A DNA stretch of 64,000 nucleotides from Bradyrhizobium sp. (GCF_030654605.1 NZ_JAURXB010000234.1:1-64000), one strand, 5' to 3'; positions 53,109-60,881 are shown, counted from the first letter of the stretch. Numbers and translations are program-made. The notes: generated by a model from the letters alone, not told the origin.

Positions 53109-54136
53109 CGCTGCCGCCCATCGGTTTCGCCCAGCCGCGGCCGCAAGCTGCCGAAGGCGCGGCTATCGTCGAGCCAGTAGAAAACGGGGAGCAACAGACG
53201 CTGCAGCGACAACACCGCGCCGGCGGCGAGCAACGCCGGCAGCGAACCGGGCGGCACTTCGCGCAGCAGATAGCGGCGGGCGACGGCGAGATCGATGCGG
53301 CCGATCTGCAGGATGTCGTCGCCTCTGGGGTAATCGAGCTCGCGCGCGCAGAACGCCTCGTATTGCGGGTCGCGATGTTTGGGCGCGCTTTCGAAAGTCT
53401 TCTTCAGCGCGTCCGATCCGCCCGTATAGGCATCGGCAATGACAAAGCGGGCCTCGTCGAAACCGGCCTCGTCGCCGACGCCGAACACGGCGCGGTGGCG
53501 GCGCATGATGCCGCGCGCCAGCTGCAGATGCGCAAAGCTCTGCCGCGCGCCCGGATGCGGCGACGGAAACACATCCGAAAATGTCTCGCAGACCATGCCG
53601 ACCACCGCGGGCACCTGGGTGACGTTGGAAATCCATTTCGGCCGCAGCCCGTCGCGCACGAACAGCACCAGTGCGGTCAGGCCGTACAGCACCCAGGACA
53701 GGCCCTGCCCGCGCTGGTCGGGATCGACCATGACGAGGCCGAGATGGGTCACCTCCGCCGGCTCGCCGTCGAGTTCGACGGGCATGACCGACAAGGCATT
53801 GAATGCGACCGGGCGTCCCGTGGCTTCTTCCGAGATCAGGGTGACGACGGCGCACGACAGTTTTTCGCGCTCGCCGGAGAAGATGCCGTAGGTGAGGCTC
53901 TCCGCCGGCAGCGTCCTGGCGGCGACGATGCGCAGCTGCGCGACGAGCGATTCGAGTTCGGCTTCCGGGAGCGACAGTCCCGGACTTTCGACGATCCGGG
54001 TGATGAGCCCGGCATGGGTGCGCAAGGTGATATCGATTTGGGGTTGCGACAGCGCCTGCCACCAGAAGCCGGCATGGCCGCGCAGCTGCGCGACCGCCGA
54101 TCGTACTTGTCCCCCGTTGCTCCACCAAGACGCCAT
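53105..54136 (-). CDS. GNAT-like protein of unknown function
   Basis: A 343-residue protein whose middle resembles an N-acetyltransferase: V-T-H-L-G-L-V-M-V-D-P-D-Q-R-G-Q-G-L-S-W-V-L-Y contains a Q-R-G-Q-G-L motif like the acetyl-CoA loop R/Q-x-x-G-x-G/A. Flanking parts, including S-N-V-T-Q-V-P-A-V-V-G-M-V, are not assigned. It lacks a signal peptide, with a hydrophobic segment late (G-S-L-P-A-L-L-A-A-G-A-V-L-S-L). It overlaps the membrane-protein gene by 4 nt. A membrane-associated acylation pair is one possible reading, unproved. Confidence 0.55.
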   Translation of the reverse strand: MASWWSNGGQVRSAVAQLRGHAGFWWQALSQPQIDITLRTHAGLITRIVESPGLSLPEAELESLVAQLRIVAARTLPAESLTYGIFSGEREKLSCAVVTLISEEATGRPVAFNALSVMPVELDGEPAEVTHLGLVMVDPDQRGQGLSWVLYGLTALVLFVRDGLRPKWISNVTQVPAVVGMVCETFSDVFPSPHPGARQSFAHLQLARGIMRRHRAVFGVGDEAGFDEARFVIADAYTGGSDALKKTFESAPKHRDPQYEAFCARELDYPRGDDILQIGRIDLAVARRYLLREVPPGSLPALLAAGAVLSLQRLLLPVFYWLDDSRAFGSLRPRLGETDGRQR

Positions 54137-54302
54137 GCTGCCTGCCCGTAATCCGGGAAGAGTTGTGCATGGCGCATCTTAAGGAGGTTTGAGCGCGGTG
54201 ACACGGGGTTGCGGCAGGGTAAAGGATGTTTGAAGGGGCGGTCTTATCCCTCCCCCCGCGCAGCGGCGAGGAGGTATAAGGCGGCGTTCGCTTCGCGTGC
54301 CG

Positions 54303-54578
54303 TTACGCGGCCTTGTTGAAATCCATCAGGATGCGTTCGGCCTTGGCGTCCTCGATGCGGTTCACCAGCTTGCTGCTCTCGTGCATGTCGCGCACGGTCT
54401 TGGTCAGGGTAACGCAGGATTGCACCAGCATGATGATGCCCATCGCGAGATAGCCCTTGATCCAGAGATCGACCGGCAGGAAATAGACGCCGACCGCGAC
54501 CAGGAAGGCCGCACCGGCGAACGAAGCGTAGGTGAAGGTAACCCACGCGGAACTGTGGGGCTGGGCGGTCTGGTTCAT
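54303..54578 (-). CDS. YiaA/YiaB-domain inner membrane protein, copy 1
   Basis: A 91-residue protein with two helices, A-G-A-A-F-L-V-A-V-G-V-Y-F-L-P and Y-L-A-M-G-I-I-M-L-V-Q-S, joined by a short loop, and a charged C-terminal helix. This is the YiaAB domain. Nearly the same protein is encoded at 55573-55848: the last 35 or so residues differ at one position only, with most changes in the first helix. It ends the minus-strand run that begins with the PspA-like gene. GGAG precedes the ATG at 54578. Function is unknown; an envelope role is inferred. Confidence 0.8.
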   Translation of the reverse strand: MNQTAQPHSSAWVTFTYASFAGAAFLVAVGVYFLPVDLWIKGYLAMGIIMLVQSCVTLTKTVRDMHESSKLVNRIEDAKAERILMDFNKAA

Positions 54579-54782
54579 GGGAGTCTCCTGCAATGAATGT
54601 TGCGATCGGTGGATCGATTGGCCGCTTCGGAAAAGACGCATGCCGCCTTCCCGGTAGCGGAATTATGCATGACAACCTTAAGAAGTCTCGGACGCAGGGA
54701 GACGGAGATGCAGAAGGGTAAAGGATGTTTGAATTGGCGGGTGCAAATTCGCCGGAGACGGGCCCCTGCAGGGGAATTGATG

Positions 54783-54917
54783 TCAGATGCAGTTGCCCAA
54801 CATGCACGCCGCGCCAAGAATAATTTCCATCCGATAGACCACGACAACGGCAACGAGGCCGGCCAAGGCAGCTACGGTTACCCCCACGATCGCCCATAGC
54901 TTGAAAGTTGATTTCAT
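54783..54917 (-). CDS. 44-residue single-helix membrane protein
   Basis: A short frame with ATG at 54917 and TGA at 54783-54785. The protein begins M-K-S-T-F-K-L-W, has one long hydrophobic helix (A-I-V-G-V-T-V-A-A-L-A-G-L-V-A-V-V-V-V-Y) and ends G-A-A-C-M-L-G-N-C-I. The K-x3-K N-terminus and helix are typical of a small inner-membrane protein. A weak AGGG lies upstream. It lies between the two YiaA-domain genes, same strand. Being short, it remains uncertain, but composition is unlike the random frames nearby. Confidence 0.5.
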   Translation of the reverse strand: MKSTFKLWAIVGVTVAALAGLVAVVVVYRMEIILGAACMLGNCI

Positions 54918-54989
54918 TGCCCTGATCCAGTTGTTGGCTGCGGCTCCATCGGCGTCGTGCGTTGTGTCGTGTTGATTCAGGACCTGCGT

Positions 54990-55367
54990 TCAGGTCCGAT
55001 CCGTCGTCCTGCGGTGAACGTTGTAATCATGCGAGAGCAGCGAACAGATCGCCATGCAAAGTGCGCCGACGATTGCGACCGGCAACTGCGTGTGCAGCAA
55101 GTTGCCCCCGAACAGAAAGACGCTGAGCCCGGCAGCACTGGCCGCCCCGACGGTAGCGGTCAACGGCACCCGCAGATAAATAGGCACAACATAAGCCAGA
55201 ACACCATCAACGGTTCCGGCGATCGGACATACAAACAGGCTGAAGAAAAGAACTATCGGGACACCGTAAGGGTCGCGATGTCCCTCGCCCACAAGATAAA
55301 AGGCGATGAGGACTCCGAGGACGGGGCCCACCAAGCCGAACACGAGCGCTCTCATCATTGAAGTCAT
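54990..55367 (-). CDS. four-helix membrane protein, unknown
   Basis: A 125-residue protein made almost entirely of four hydrophobic segments: F-G-L-V-G-P-V-L-G-V-L-I-A-F-Y-L, V-L-F-F-S-L-F-V-C-P-I-A-G, Y-L-R-V-P-L-T-A-T-V-G-A-A-S-A-A and A-I-V-G-A-L-C-M-A-I-C-S. The tail is basic (H-R-R-T-T-D-R-T). I do not recognise the family. It sits between the YiaA-domain copies and downstream of the PspA-like gene on the same strand, so it may belong to the same membrane-stress unit. The start could be three codons later (ATG at 55358). Confidence 0.6.
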   Translation of the reverse strand: MTSMMRALVFGLVGPVLGVLIAFYLVGEGHRDPYGVPIVLFFSLFVCPIAGTVDGVLAYVVPIYLRVPLTATVGAASAAGLSVFLFGGNLLHTQLPVAIVGALCMAICSLLSHDYNVHRRTTDRT

Positions 55368-55523
55368 CCCTTCATCATATCTTGCGTGAAACCCGTCGCG
55401 GCAGTTCTGCGCCGGTGACGGGCGGCAGTTGGTTGCGGGACGGGGTGGGATGATCTCTCAACCCGAACACTGTTGGAAACGAGAGACCGTCACCCCACCC
55501 CGCCGCTCATTGCATTCGTGTCG

Positions 55524-55546
55524 ACCCTCCCCCTCCAGGGGAGGGT
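55524..55546 (-). terminator. 9-bp intercistronic hairpin
   Basis: Stem ACCCTCCCC (55524-55532) pairs with GGGGAGGGT (55538-55546) around a 5-base loop. In the minus-strand message it lies 27 bases after the stop of the second YiaA-domain gene. There is no T-run, so it may attenuate or protect rather than terminate outright. A related CCCTCCCCTGGAGGG lies at about 57344 after the TetR gene. Confidence 0.5.
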
Positions 55547-55572
55547 GAAGGGCGCGCATCGGTCGCGCGTCG

Positions 55573-55848
55573 TTACGCCGCCTTGTTGAAATCCATCAGG
55601 ATGCGTTCGGCCTTGGCGTCCTCGATGCGGTTCACCAGCTTGCCGCTCTCGTGCATGTCGCGCACGGTCTTGGTCAGGGTGACGCAGGACTGCACCAGCA
55701 TGACGATGCCCATCGCGAGATAGCCCTTGATCCACAGATCGAGCGGCAGGAAGAACACGCCGACCGCGACCATGAAGAAGGACGCGCAGAACGAGGCGTA
55801 GGTGAAGGTAACCCAGGCGGAACTGTGGGGCTGGACATTCTGGTTCAT
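55573..55848 (-). CDS. YiaA/YiaB-domain inner membrane protein, copy 2
   Basis: A 91-residue two-helix protein nearly identical to copy 1 at 54303. Differences cluster in the first helix (C-A-S-F-F-M-V-A-V-G-V-F-F-L-P against A-G-A-A-F-L-V-A-V-G-V-Y). The charged C-terminal part, V-R-D-M-H-E-S-G-K-L-V-N-R-I-E-D, is the same but for one residue. It follows the PspA-like gene by 63 bases on the same strand, making co-transcription likely. Homology ends near the gene's edges, so only the gene was duplicated, or flanks have diverged. Confidence 0.82.
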   Translation of the reverse strand: MNQNVQPHSSAWVTFTYASFCASFFMVAVGVFFLPLDLWIKGYLAMGIVMLVQSCVTLTKTVRDMHESGKLVNRIEDAKAERILMDFNKAA

Positions 55849-55911
55849 GATAATCTCCTGTTGATACGGGTTTTAAATTGATCGGGTTTTCGGTTCGAAG
55901 AGTCTCAGGGT

Positions 55912-56607
55912 TCAGGCAGATTGCGTGCGCTTGGCATGGAGCCGCGCCAGCACGTCATCGGCGGTGGATTTCATCCGCGGCCCAAAACCCTGTTCGGCGA
56001 GTTTTTCGGCGGTCGCCAGCGGACCGTTGGCGGCGTCGATTTCAATCAGGGCCTGATCGGCGGCGGCTGCTTCCAGCTGACGTTCGCGCAGGCGCTTCAG
56101 CGTCTGCTCGGCTTCCGGCAGCGTGGATTCGTAGGGACGCGCGGCTTCGATGCCGCCGCGGCGCAAATTGCGAACCGCTTCCGAGGCGCGGGCGATACGG
56201 CGGCCGCGATCGAGTTCGGTGATGCGCATCTCGGCGTTGGCGACGTGGCGCTTCAGCCGCGTGATCTCCGAGGCGAACAGCGCCCGCGCGGTCATCGCGG
56301 CGTCGCGGTCGGCCTCGAGGCCGGCAATCGCTTCGGCGGCTTCCCTTGCGAGATCTTCCCGGCCACCATCGAGCGCCGCGGTGGCACGGACTTCCAGATC
56401 GGCGATCCGGGCATTGGTGGCGTCGAGCCGCCGGCCCTCCTGCTGGTCCTGGGCGATCGCCAGCGCCAGCGTCCGCTTGGCGCGGTCGACGGCGGAGGCC
56501 GCATCGCGCATCTGCTGGTCGAGAATGAGAAGGGCATTGCGGCCCTCCAGTTCTTCTCCCGCGACAGCCACGCTGCCCCGGAAAAGCGTCAAAACCGTTT
56601 TGAACAT
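55912..56607 (-). CDS. PspA/IM30-like coiled-coil protein
   Basis: A 231-residue protein that reads like PspA/IM30/Vipp1: almost all helical, rich in Ala, Arg, Glu, with long coiled-coil regions (e.g. A-K-R-T-L-A-L-A-I-A-Q-D-Q-Q-E). The start M-F-K-T-V-L-T-L-F-R-G-S matches the amphipathic N-terminal helix of PspA (W-S-R-F/F-x-R type). These proteins coat and stabilise stressed inner membrane. AGGGAG precedes the ATG at 56607. Regulation is probably by the divergent TetR protein through three palindromes upstream, not by the sigma-54/PspF route. Confidence 0.75.
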   Translation of the reverse strand: MFKTVLTLFRGSVAVAGEELEGRNALLILDQQMRDAASAVDRAKRTLALAIAQDQQEGRRLDATNARIADLEVRATAALDGGREDLAREAAEAIAGLEADRDAAMTARALFASEITRLKRHVANAEMRITELDRGRRIARASEAVRNLRRGGIEAARPYESTLPEAEQTLKRLRERQLEAAAADQALIEIDAANGPLATAEKLAEQGFGPRMKSTADDVLARLHAKRTQSA

Positions 56608-56622
56608 TTGCAACTCCCTGTT

Positions 56623-56694
56623 ATGAGCATCGCTCACGGATTGGATATAGCAGGGACTTGAGCGTTGCTCAAGAGAAATTTGAGCATTGCTCAA
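56623..56694. promoter_or_regulatory. three palindromic operators, TGAGCNNNGCTCA
   Basis: Site 1 is 56624-56636 (TGAGCATCGCTCA), site 2 is 56658-56672 (TTGAGCGTTGCTCAA), and site 3 is 56680-56694 (TTGAGCATTGCTCAA). Sites 2 and 3 begin 22 bases apart, site 1 begins 35 bases before site 2 in the same 15-base register. They fill the gap between the pspA-like start and the tetR start. Perfect inner symmetry, and position, make them the probable binding sites of the TetR protein. Confidence 0.8.
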
Positions 56695-56699
56695 GAAAA

Positions 56700-57323
56700 A
56701 TGGAAACAATGTCTAAAGCCTTGGAAAGACGTGAAAAACTCCGCGAAGAGCTGATCCTGGCGGCGGAACGGAGCATCAACGCAGCCGGACTGGCGGGCTT
56801 GAAAACCCGCGAACTGGCGCGGGAAATCGGCTGCGCCAATGGCGCGGTCTATAACCTGGTCGCCGACATGGATGAACTGATCCTGCGGGTGGGATCGCGC
56901 ACGCTGGCGCGGCTGGACGCCGCCCTCACCGCGGCCGAAAGCAGCGGTCCCGCCTCGCCCGCGGAGACGCTGGTGCGCATCGCGGTGGCCTATTGCGACT
57001 TCGCGGCCGACAATACCGGACTGTGGCGCGCGCTGTTCGAACACCGGATGGCGCCGGACAAGCCGGTGCCGGAATGGGCCGTTGACGAGCAGATGGCGCT
57101 GTTCCGGCACATCTACCGGCCGCTCGCAGCCTTGTTTCCGAAACGCACGGCTGCTGAATTGGGCGTCACCGCGCGCAGCCTGTTCTCGGCCGTGCACGGC
57201 ATGGTGACGCTCGGGCTCGAGCAGAAGCTGATCGCGGTGCCGATCGCGGCACTGCGCGCCGAGATCGCGCTGATCGTGCGCGCGATGGTGCGGGGGCTGG
57301 AGGGTGAGCTTGCGAAAAGCTGA
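56700..57323 (+). CDS. TetR-family transcriptional regulator
   Basis: A 207-residue repressor with an N-terminal helix-turn-helix (about 10-55): L-I-L-A-A-E-R-S-I-N-A-A-G-L-A-G-L, then R-E-L-A-R-E-I-G-C-A-N-G-A-V-Y-N-L. The C-terminal ligand domain has T-A-R-S-L-F-S-A-V-H-G-M-V-T-L-G-L, typical of the TetR_C_WHG-like group. Starts at 56700 and 56709 are both possible; the former is six bases after the third palindrome. It probably represses itself and the divergent pspA-like operon. The inducer is unknown; a membrane-active compound is a guess. Confidence 0.83.
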   Translation: METMSKALERREKLREELILAAERSINAAGLAGLKTRELAREIGCANGAVYNLVADMDELILRVGSRTLARLDAALTAAESSGPASPAETLVRIAVAYCDFAADNTGLWRALFEHRMAPDKPVPEWAVDEQMALFRHIYRPLAALFPKRTAAELGVTARSLFSAVHGMVTLGLEQKLIAVPIAALRAEIALIVRAMVRGLEGELAKS

Positions 57324-57375
57324 TGCAGGTCTCGCAGCTTTCACCCTCCCCTGGAGGGTAAGAGAACGCCGTTCC

Positions 57376-58350
57376 TCACACCGTCAGAACCGTCGAGCCG
57401 GTGGTCTTGCGCGCGGCGAGGTCGGCGTGGGCCTTGGCGGCGTCCTTCAAGGGATAGGTCTGGTGCACCTCGATCTTGACCGCGCCTGACTTCACCACGT
57501 CGAACAGCTCATTTGCCATCTCGACCAGTTTTTCGCGCTTGGCGGCGTAGGTGAACAGCGTCGGGCGGGTGACGAAGAGCGAACCCTTGGCGGCCAAAAG
57601 GCCGAGGTTGAGCGGTTCGACCGCGCCGGAGGACGCGCCGAACAGGGCCGCGACGCCGAGCGGCGCCAGGCAGTCGAGCGATTTCAGGAACGTGTCCTTG
57701 CCGACGGAGTCGTAAACCACCGGGCACTTCTTGCCGCCGGTGATTTCGTCGACGCGTTTGACGAAATCCTCGCGGGAATAGACGATGGTGTGGGCGCAGC
57801 CATGGGACTGCGCCAGCTTGGCCTTCTCGTCGCTGCCGACGGTGCCGATCACGGTGGCGCCGAGATGTTTCGCCCATTGGCTGAGGATGGTGCCGACGCC
57901 GCCGGCCGCCGCATGCAACAGGATGGTGTCGCCGGCTTTGACCCGGTAGGTCTGGCGGATCAGATATTGCGTGGTCAGGCCCTTCAGCATCATCGCCGCA
58001 GCGGTGTTGTCATCAATGCCATCAGGCAGCTTCAACAGGCGGTCGGCCGGAATCAGCCGCGACTCGGAATAGGCGCCGAGCGGCGACGCGCCATAGGCGA
58101 CGCGGTCGCCGGGTTTCAGGTCGGTGACGCCGGAGCCGACTTCCTCGACCACGCCGGCGCCCTCGCTGCCGAGCCCGCTCGGCAGCTGCACGGGATAAAC
58201 CCCCGAGCGGTTGTAGATGTCGACGAAGTTCAAGCCGACCGCGGTGTGGCGGATGCGCGCCTCGCCCGGACCGGGCTTGCCGACCTGCACCTCCTCCCAG
58301 ACCAGAACTTCGGGACCGCCGGCTTTGTGAAAACGGATGGCATGCGTCAT
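57376..58350 (-). CDS. qor: quinone oxidoreductase (zeta-crystallin-like MDR)
   Basis: A 324-residue NADPH:quinone reductase of the zinc-free medium-chain family. It begins A-I-R-F-H-K-A-G-G-P-E-V-L, then H-T-A-V-G-L-N-F-V-D-I-Y-N-R-S-G-V-Y, and the NADPH loop is H-A-A-A-G-G-V-G-T-I-L. L-G-S-E-G-A-G-V-V and T-T-Q-Y-L-I-R are further QOR hallmarks. Zinc ligands of alcohol dehydrogenases are absent. It reduces quinones one or two electrons at a time. It converges with the TetR gene. Confidence 0.88.
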   Translation of the reverse strand: MTHAIRFHKAGGPEVLVWEEVQVGKPGPGEARIRHTAVGLNFVDIYNRSGVYPVQLPSGLGSEGAGVVEEVGSGVTDLKPGDRVAYGASPLGAYSESRLIPADRLLKLPDGIDDNTAAAMMLKGLTTQYLIRQTYRVKAGDTILLHAAAGGVGTILSQWAKHLGATVIGTVGSDEKAKLAQSHGCAHTIVYSREDFVKRVDEITGGKKCPVVYDSVGKDTFLKSLDCLAPLGVAALFGASSGAVEPLNLGLLAAKGSLFVTRPTLFTYAAKREKLVEMANELFDVVKSGAVKIEVHQTYPLKDAAKAHADLAARKTTGSTVLTV

Positions 58351-58745
58351 GGACTAGCTCCTTGGGATGAGACGAAAATGAGAGGGAAATGGTGAAACAC
58401 GACGGCGTCGCGGCCGTCGGCCACCTTGTTGCCGCCATCGCAGCCGATCCGCGTGGCGGCCATGCGCGTTCCCTGAATTCTTGCTTGGCGGGCGCCTGGC
58501 GCCGCGGCGCAAATGTGCCGCCGGCGGCCAGGAAGCGCAAGGGTTGAAGGAGGGTTGAAGGAGGGTTGAAGGAGGGTCGAACAGGGGTCGAGCCGGATGG
58601 CAGCCATGGCTGAATGCATGCCGGTTGGATCGGGCGCGCCGTGCCGGTCTTGCAGCCAGCCCGCAAAACGCAAATACTCAAGCCAAACGGGAGTGCCGGG
58701 GCAACCCTGGCAAAATCCCGAGACAGCACCAAGGGGAGAAATGTC
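58351..58745. other. 395-base intergenic region with 11-bp tandem repeat
   Basis: It separates divergent qor and sulfite dehydrogenase genes, so both promoters should be here. It contains three 11-bp units GGGTTGAAGGA at 58541-58551, 58552-58562 and 58563-58573, followed by a partial GGGTCGAAC. Copy number could alter spacing in front of the sulfite dehydrogenase gene. No small gene recognised. Confidence 0.6.
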
Positions 58746-60035
58746 ATGGCGCAACAAGCCGACGATGCCGTCGAGGGCGGCAGCCACTTCATCACCAGCC
58801 GGCGCGGATTTCTGGGCTCAACGGGGCTCGCCGCGATGGGCGCGATCATCGGCGGCGTGATGCCGCTGTCGCCGGATGGCGGCGGCATTCCCGCCGCGCA
58901 TGCGCAAGCCCCCGCGCCCGCGCCCAAGGGCCCGCAATATCTGAAATTCCCGGGGAAGAACGACAAGCTCGTGGTGCTCGGCGAAAAGCCGCTGGTCGCC
59001 GAGACGCCGGAAAGCCTGCTCGACGACGACACCACCCCGATCGAGAAGTTCTACATCCGCAACAACGGGCTGATTCCGGAGGAGGCGAAAAATCCCGACG
59101 CCTGGAAGATCACCATCGACGGCGAGGTCGACAAAAAGCTCGAGATCACGCTCGGCGAGCTGAAATCGAAATACAAGGCGGTGACGCGGCGCATGGTGCT
59201 GGAATGCGGCGGCAACGGCCGCGCCGCGTTCTCGCCGCCGGCGCGTGGCAACCAGTGGACCAATGGCGGCGCCGGCTGCGCCGAATGGACCGGCGTGCCG
59301 CTGGCCGAGGTGCTGAAAGCCGCGGGCCTGAAGAAAACTGCAAAATACACCGCGCATTATGCCGCCGACCTGCATCTGTCGGGCGACGCCAACAAGCCGA
59401 CGCTCTCGCGCGGCGTGCGGATCGAGAAGGCGCTGGACCCCCACAGCATGATCGTGTGGGCGATGAACGGCCAGCCGCTGCCGAACATCCATGGCGGGCC
59501 GGTGCGTCTGATCGTGCCGGGCTGGGCCGGCTCCGCCTCGCAGAAATGGCTGACCAAAATCACCATCCGCGACAAGGAGCATGACGGCCCGGGCATGACC
59601 GAGTTTTCCTACCGCACCGCCATCAAGCCGATGATCCCCGGCGACAAGGGGGACCCGAAAAATATGCGCATCCTGGAATCGATGCCGGTGCGCTCGATCA
59701 TCACCAATCCGACCAACGGCGCCAAGATCGCAGCCGGCACCAGGGAATTGAAACTGCGCGGCGCGTCATGGGCCGGCGACCTCACCGTCAAGCAGGTCGA
59801 TGTCTCCACCGATTTCGGCGCCAGCTGGCAGCGCGCCAATCTGGAAAAGCCGAAGAACAAGTATGACTGGCAGCGCTGGACCGCGACCTTGAAACTGCCG
59901 ACCGACGGCTACTTCGAGATCTGGGCCCGCGCCACCGATTCGAAGGGCGCGATGCAGCCGCATCTGGCCGGCTTCTGGAATCCGCAAGGCTACGGCGGCA
60001 ACGCCATGCACCGCATCGCGGTGCTGGTCGGCTGA
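58746..60035 (+). CDS. sorA: SorA-type sulfite dehydrogenase, molybdenum subunit
   Basis: A 429-residue periplasmic molybdenum enzyme that would oxidise sulfite to sulfate. A Tat signal, S-R-R-G-F-L-G-S (18-25), is followed by a hydrophobic stretch and a likely cleavage near A-H-A-Q (about 53). The Mo-binding Cys is in L-E-C-G-G-N-G-R (Cys154), and the C-terminal dimerisation domain contains R-G-A-S-W-A-G-D. GGGGAG precedes the ATG at 58746. The cytochrome subunit gene starts on this gene's stop (TGATG overlap), so the two products are made together as a heterodimer. Confidence 0.88.
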   Translation: MAQQADDAVEGGSHFITSRRGFLGSTGLAAMGAIIGGVMPLSPDGGGIPAAHAQAPAPAPKGPQYLKFPGKNDKLVVLGEKPLVAETPESLLDDDTTPIEKFYIRNNGLIPEEAKNPDAWKITIDGEVDKKLEITLGELKSKYKAVTRRMVLECGGNGRAAFSPPARGNQWTNGGAGCAEWTGVPLAEVLKAAGLKKTAKYTAHYAADLHLSGDANKPTLSRGVRIEKALDPHSMIVWAMNGQPLPNIHGGPVRLIVPGWAGSASQKWLTKITIRDKEHDGPGMTEFSYRTAIKPMIPGDKGDPKNMRILESMPVRSIITNPTNGAKIAAGTRELKLRGASWAGDLTVKQVDVSTDFGASWQRANLEKPKNKYDWQRWTATLKLPTDGYFEIWARATDSKGAMQPHLAGFWNPQGYGGNAMHRIAVLVG

Positions 60036-60382
60036 TGGCGCGTATCGCCTGGACTGTGATGGCGGGCCTGCTGTCGATCGCGCCCGCCATGGCGCAATCG
60101 ACCTTCACGCCGCGTGACGAAAGCCCGGAGGATTTTCCGGCCGGAGCCGGCCGCGATGAAACCTTCTACACCTGCACCGCCTGCCACGGCTTTAAACTCG
60201 TGGCGCAGCAGGGCATGACGCGGGTGCAGTGGGACGATTCCATCAACCTGATGATCCGCCGCCACAACATGCCGCCGCCCGACGACAAGGATCGCGCGGT
60301 GGTGCTGAACTATCTCGAGGCGACCTATCCGCCGCGGGCGCCAGCCGCGCGTGGCGGCTGGCAGAACCCGTTCGCGAAGTGA
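60035..60382 (+). CDS. sorB: SorB-type cytochrome c subunit
   Basis: A 115-residue secreted cytochrome c. The signal peptide ends A-P-A-M-A-Q (about 20), and haem attaches at C-T-A-C-H (47-51). The Met ligand may be in R-R-H-N-M-P-P-P, a typical sequence of this family. It overlaps the molybdenum gene by one base, and would pass electrons from sulfite to the respiratory chain via a soluble cytochrome. One candidate acceptor, the class I cytochrome at 60498, is encoded next door on the other strand. Confidence 0.85.
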   Translation: MARIAWTVMAGLLSIAPAMAQSTFTPRDESPEDFPAGAGRDETFYTCTACHGFKLVAQQGMTRVQWDDSINLMIRRHNMPPPDDKDRAVVLNYLEATYPPRAPAARGGWQNPFAK

Positions 60383-60391
60383 CCAAGCCTT

Positions 60392-60482
60392 CGTCATGGC
60401 CGGGCTTGTCCCGGCCATCCACGTCTTCGCTTGTTGATGCGCAGCCAGGACGTGGATGCCCGGCACAAGGCCGGGCATGACG
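60392..60482. repeat. CATGGCCGGGCTTGTCCCGGCCATCC palindromic repeat
   Basis: Outer ends CGTCATGGCCGGGCTTGT and ACAAGGCCGGGCATGACG are inverted copies with a few changes. An inner pair CATCCACGTC / GACGTGGATG strengthens the stem. It separates the convergent sorB and cytochrome c genes and may act as a two-way terminator. Similar elements are common in Bradyrhizobium, from recall. Confidence 0.75.
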
Positions 60483-60497
60483 AGAATTCTGAATACT

Positions 60498-60881
60498 CTA
60501 CTTCTTCTTCCCGGCGGCATCGAACTGCTTGAGGAAGGCGAGCAGGTCGTTGGTCCGTTGCTCGTCCTTCAGGCCGGCATAGATCATCTTGGTGCCCGGG
60601 ATCTTGGCCTTGGGGTCCTTGATGTATTCGCGGAAAGTGGCCTCGTCCCAGGTAATCCCGGAGTCCTTGTTGGCGGCGGTATAGTTGTAGCCGGCGACGG
60701 TGCCCGCCTTGCGGCCGATGATGCCGTTGAGCTGCGGGCCGACGTTATTCTTGGCGGTCTCGCCGATCTGGTGGCAGGCCTTGCACACGCCAAACACCTT
60801 TTCTCCGGCCGCGGCATCCTGGGCTCTGACTTCACCTGACCCGGCGACCGCCAAAAGTGCAACGAAAACAAACCCTCGCAT
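60498..60881 (-). CDS. class I cytochrome c (c2/c550-like)
   Basis: A 127-residue periplasmic cytochrome. The signal peptide ends V-R-A-Q (about 20), haem binding is at C-K-A-C-H (33-37), and the Met ligand is in P-G-T-K-M-I-Y-A-G. The size and V-G-P-Q-L-N-G-I-I-G-R-K-A-G place it with cytochrome c2/c550. AGGAGAACAGG precedes the ATG at 60881. It follows nosX by 99 bases on the same strand, so it may be read from the nos operon and deliver electrons to nitrous oxide reductase, or accept them from SorB. Confidence 0.87.
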   Translation of the reverse strand: MRGFVFVALLAVAGSGEVRAQDAAAGEKVFGVCKACHQIGETAKNNVGPQLNGIIGRKAGTVAGYNYTAANKDSGITWDEATFREYIKDPKAKIPGTKMIYAGLKDEQRTNDLLAFLKQFDAAGKKK

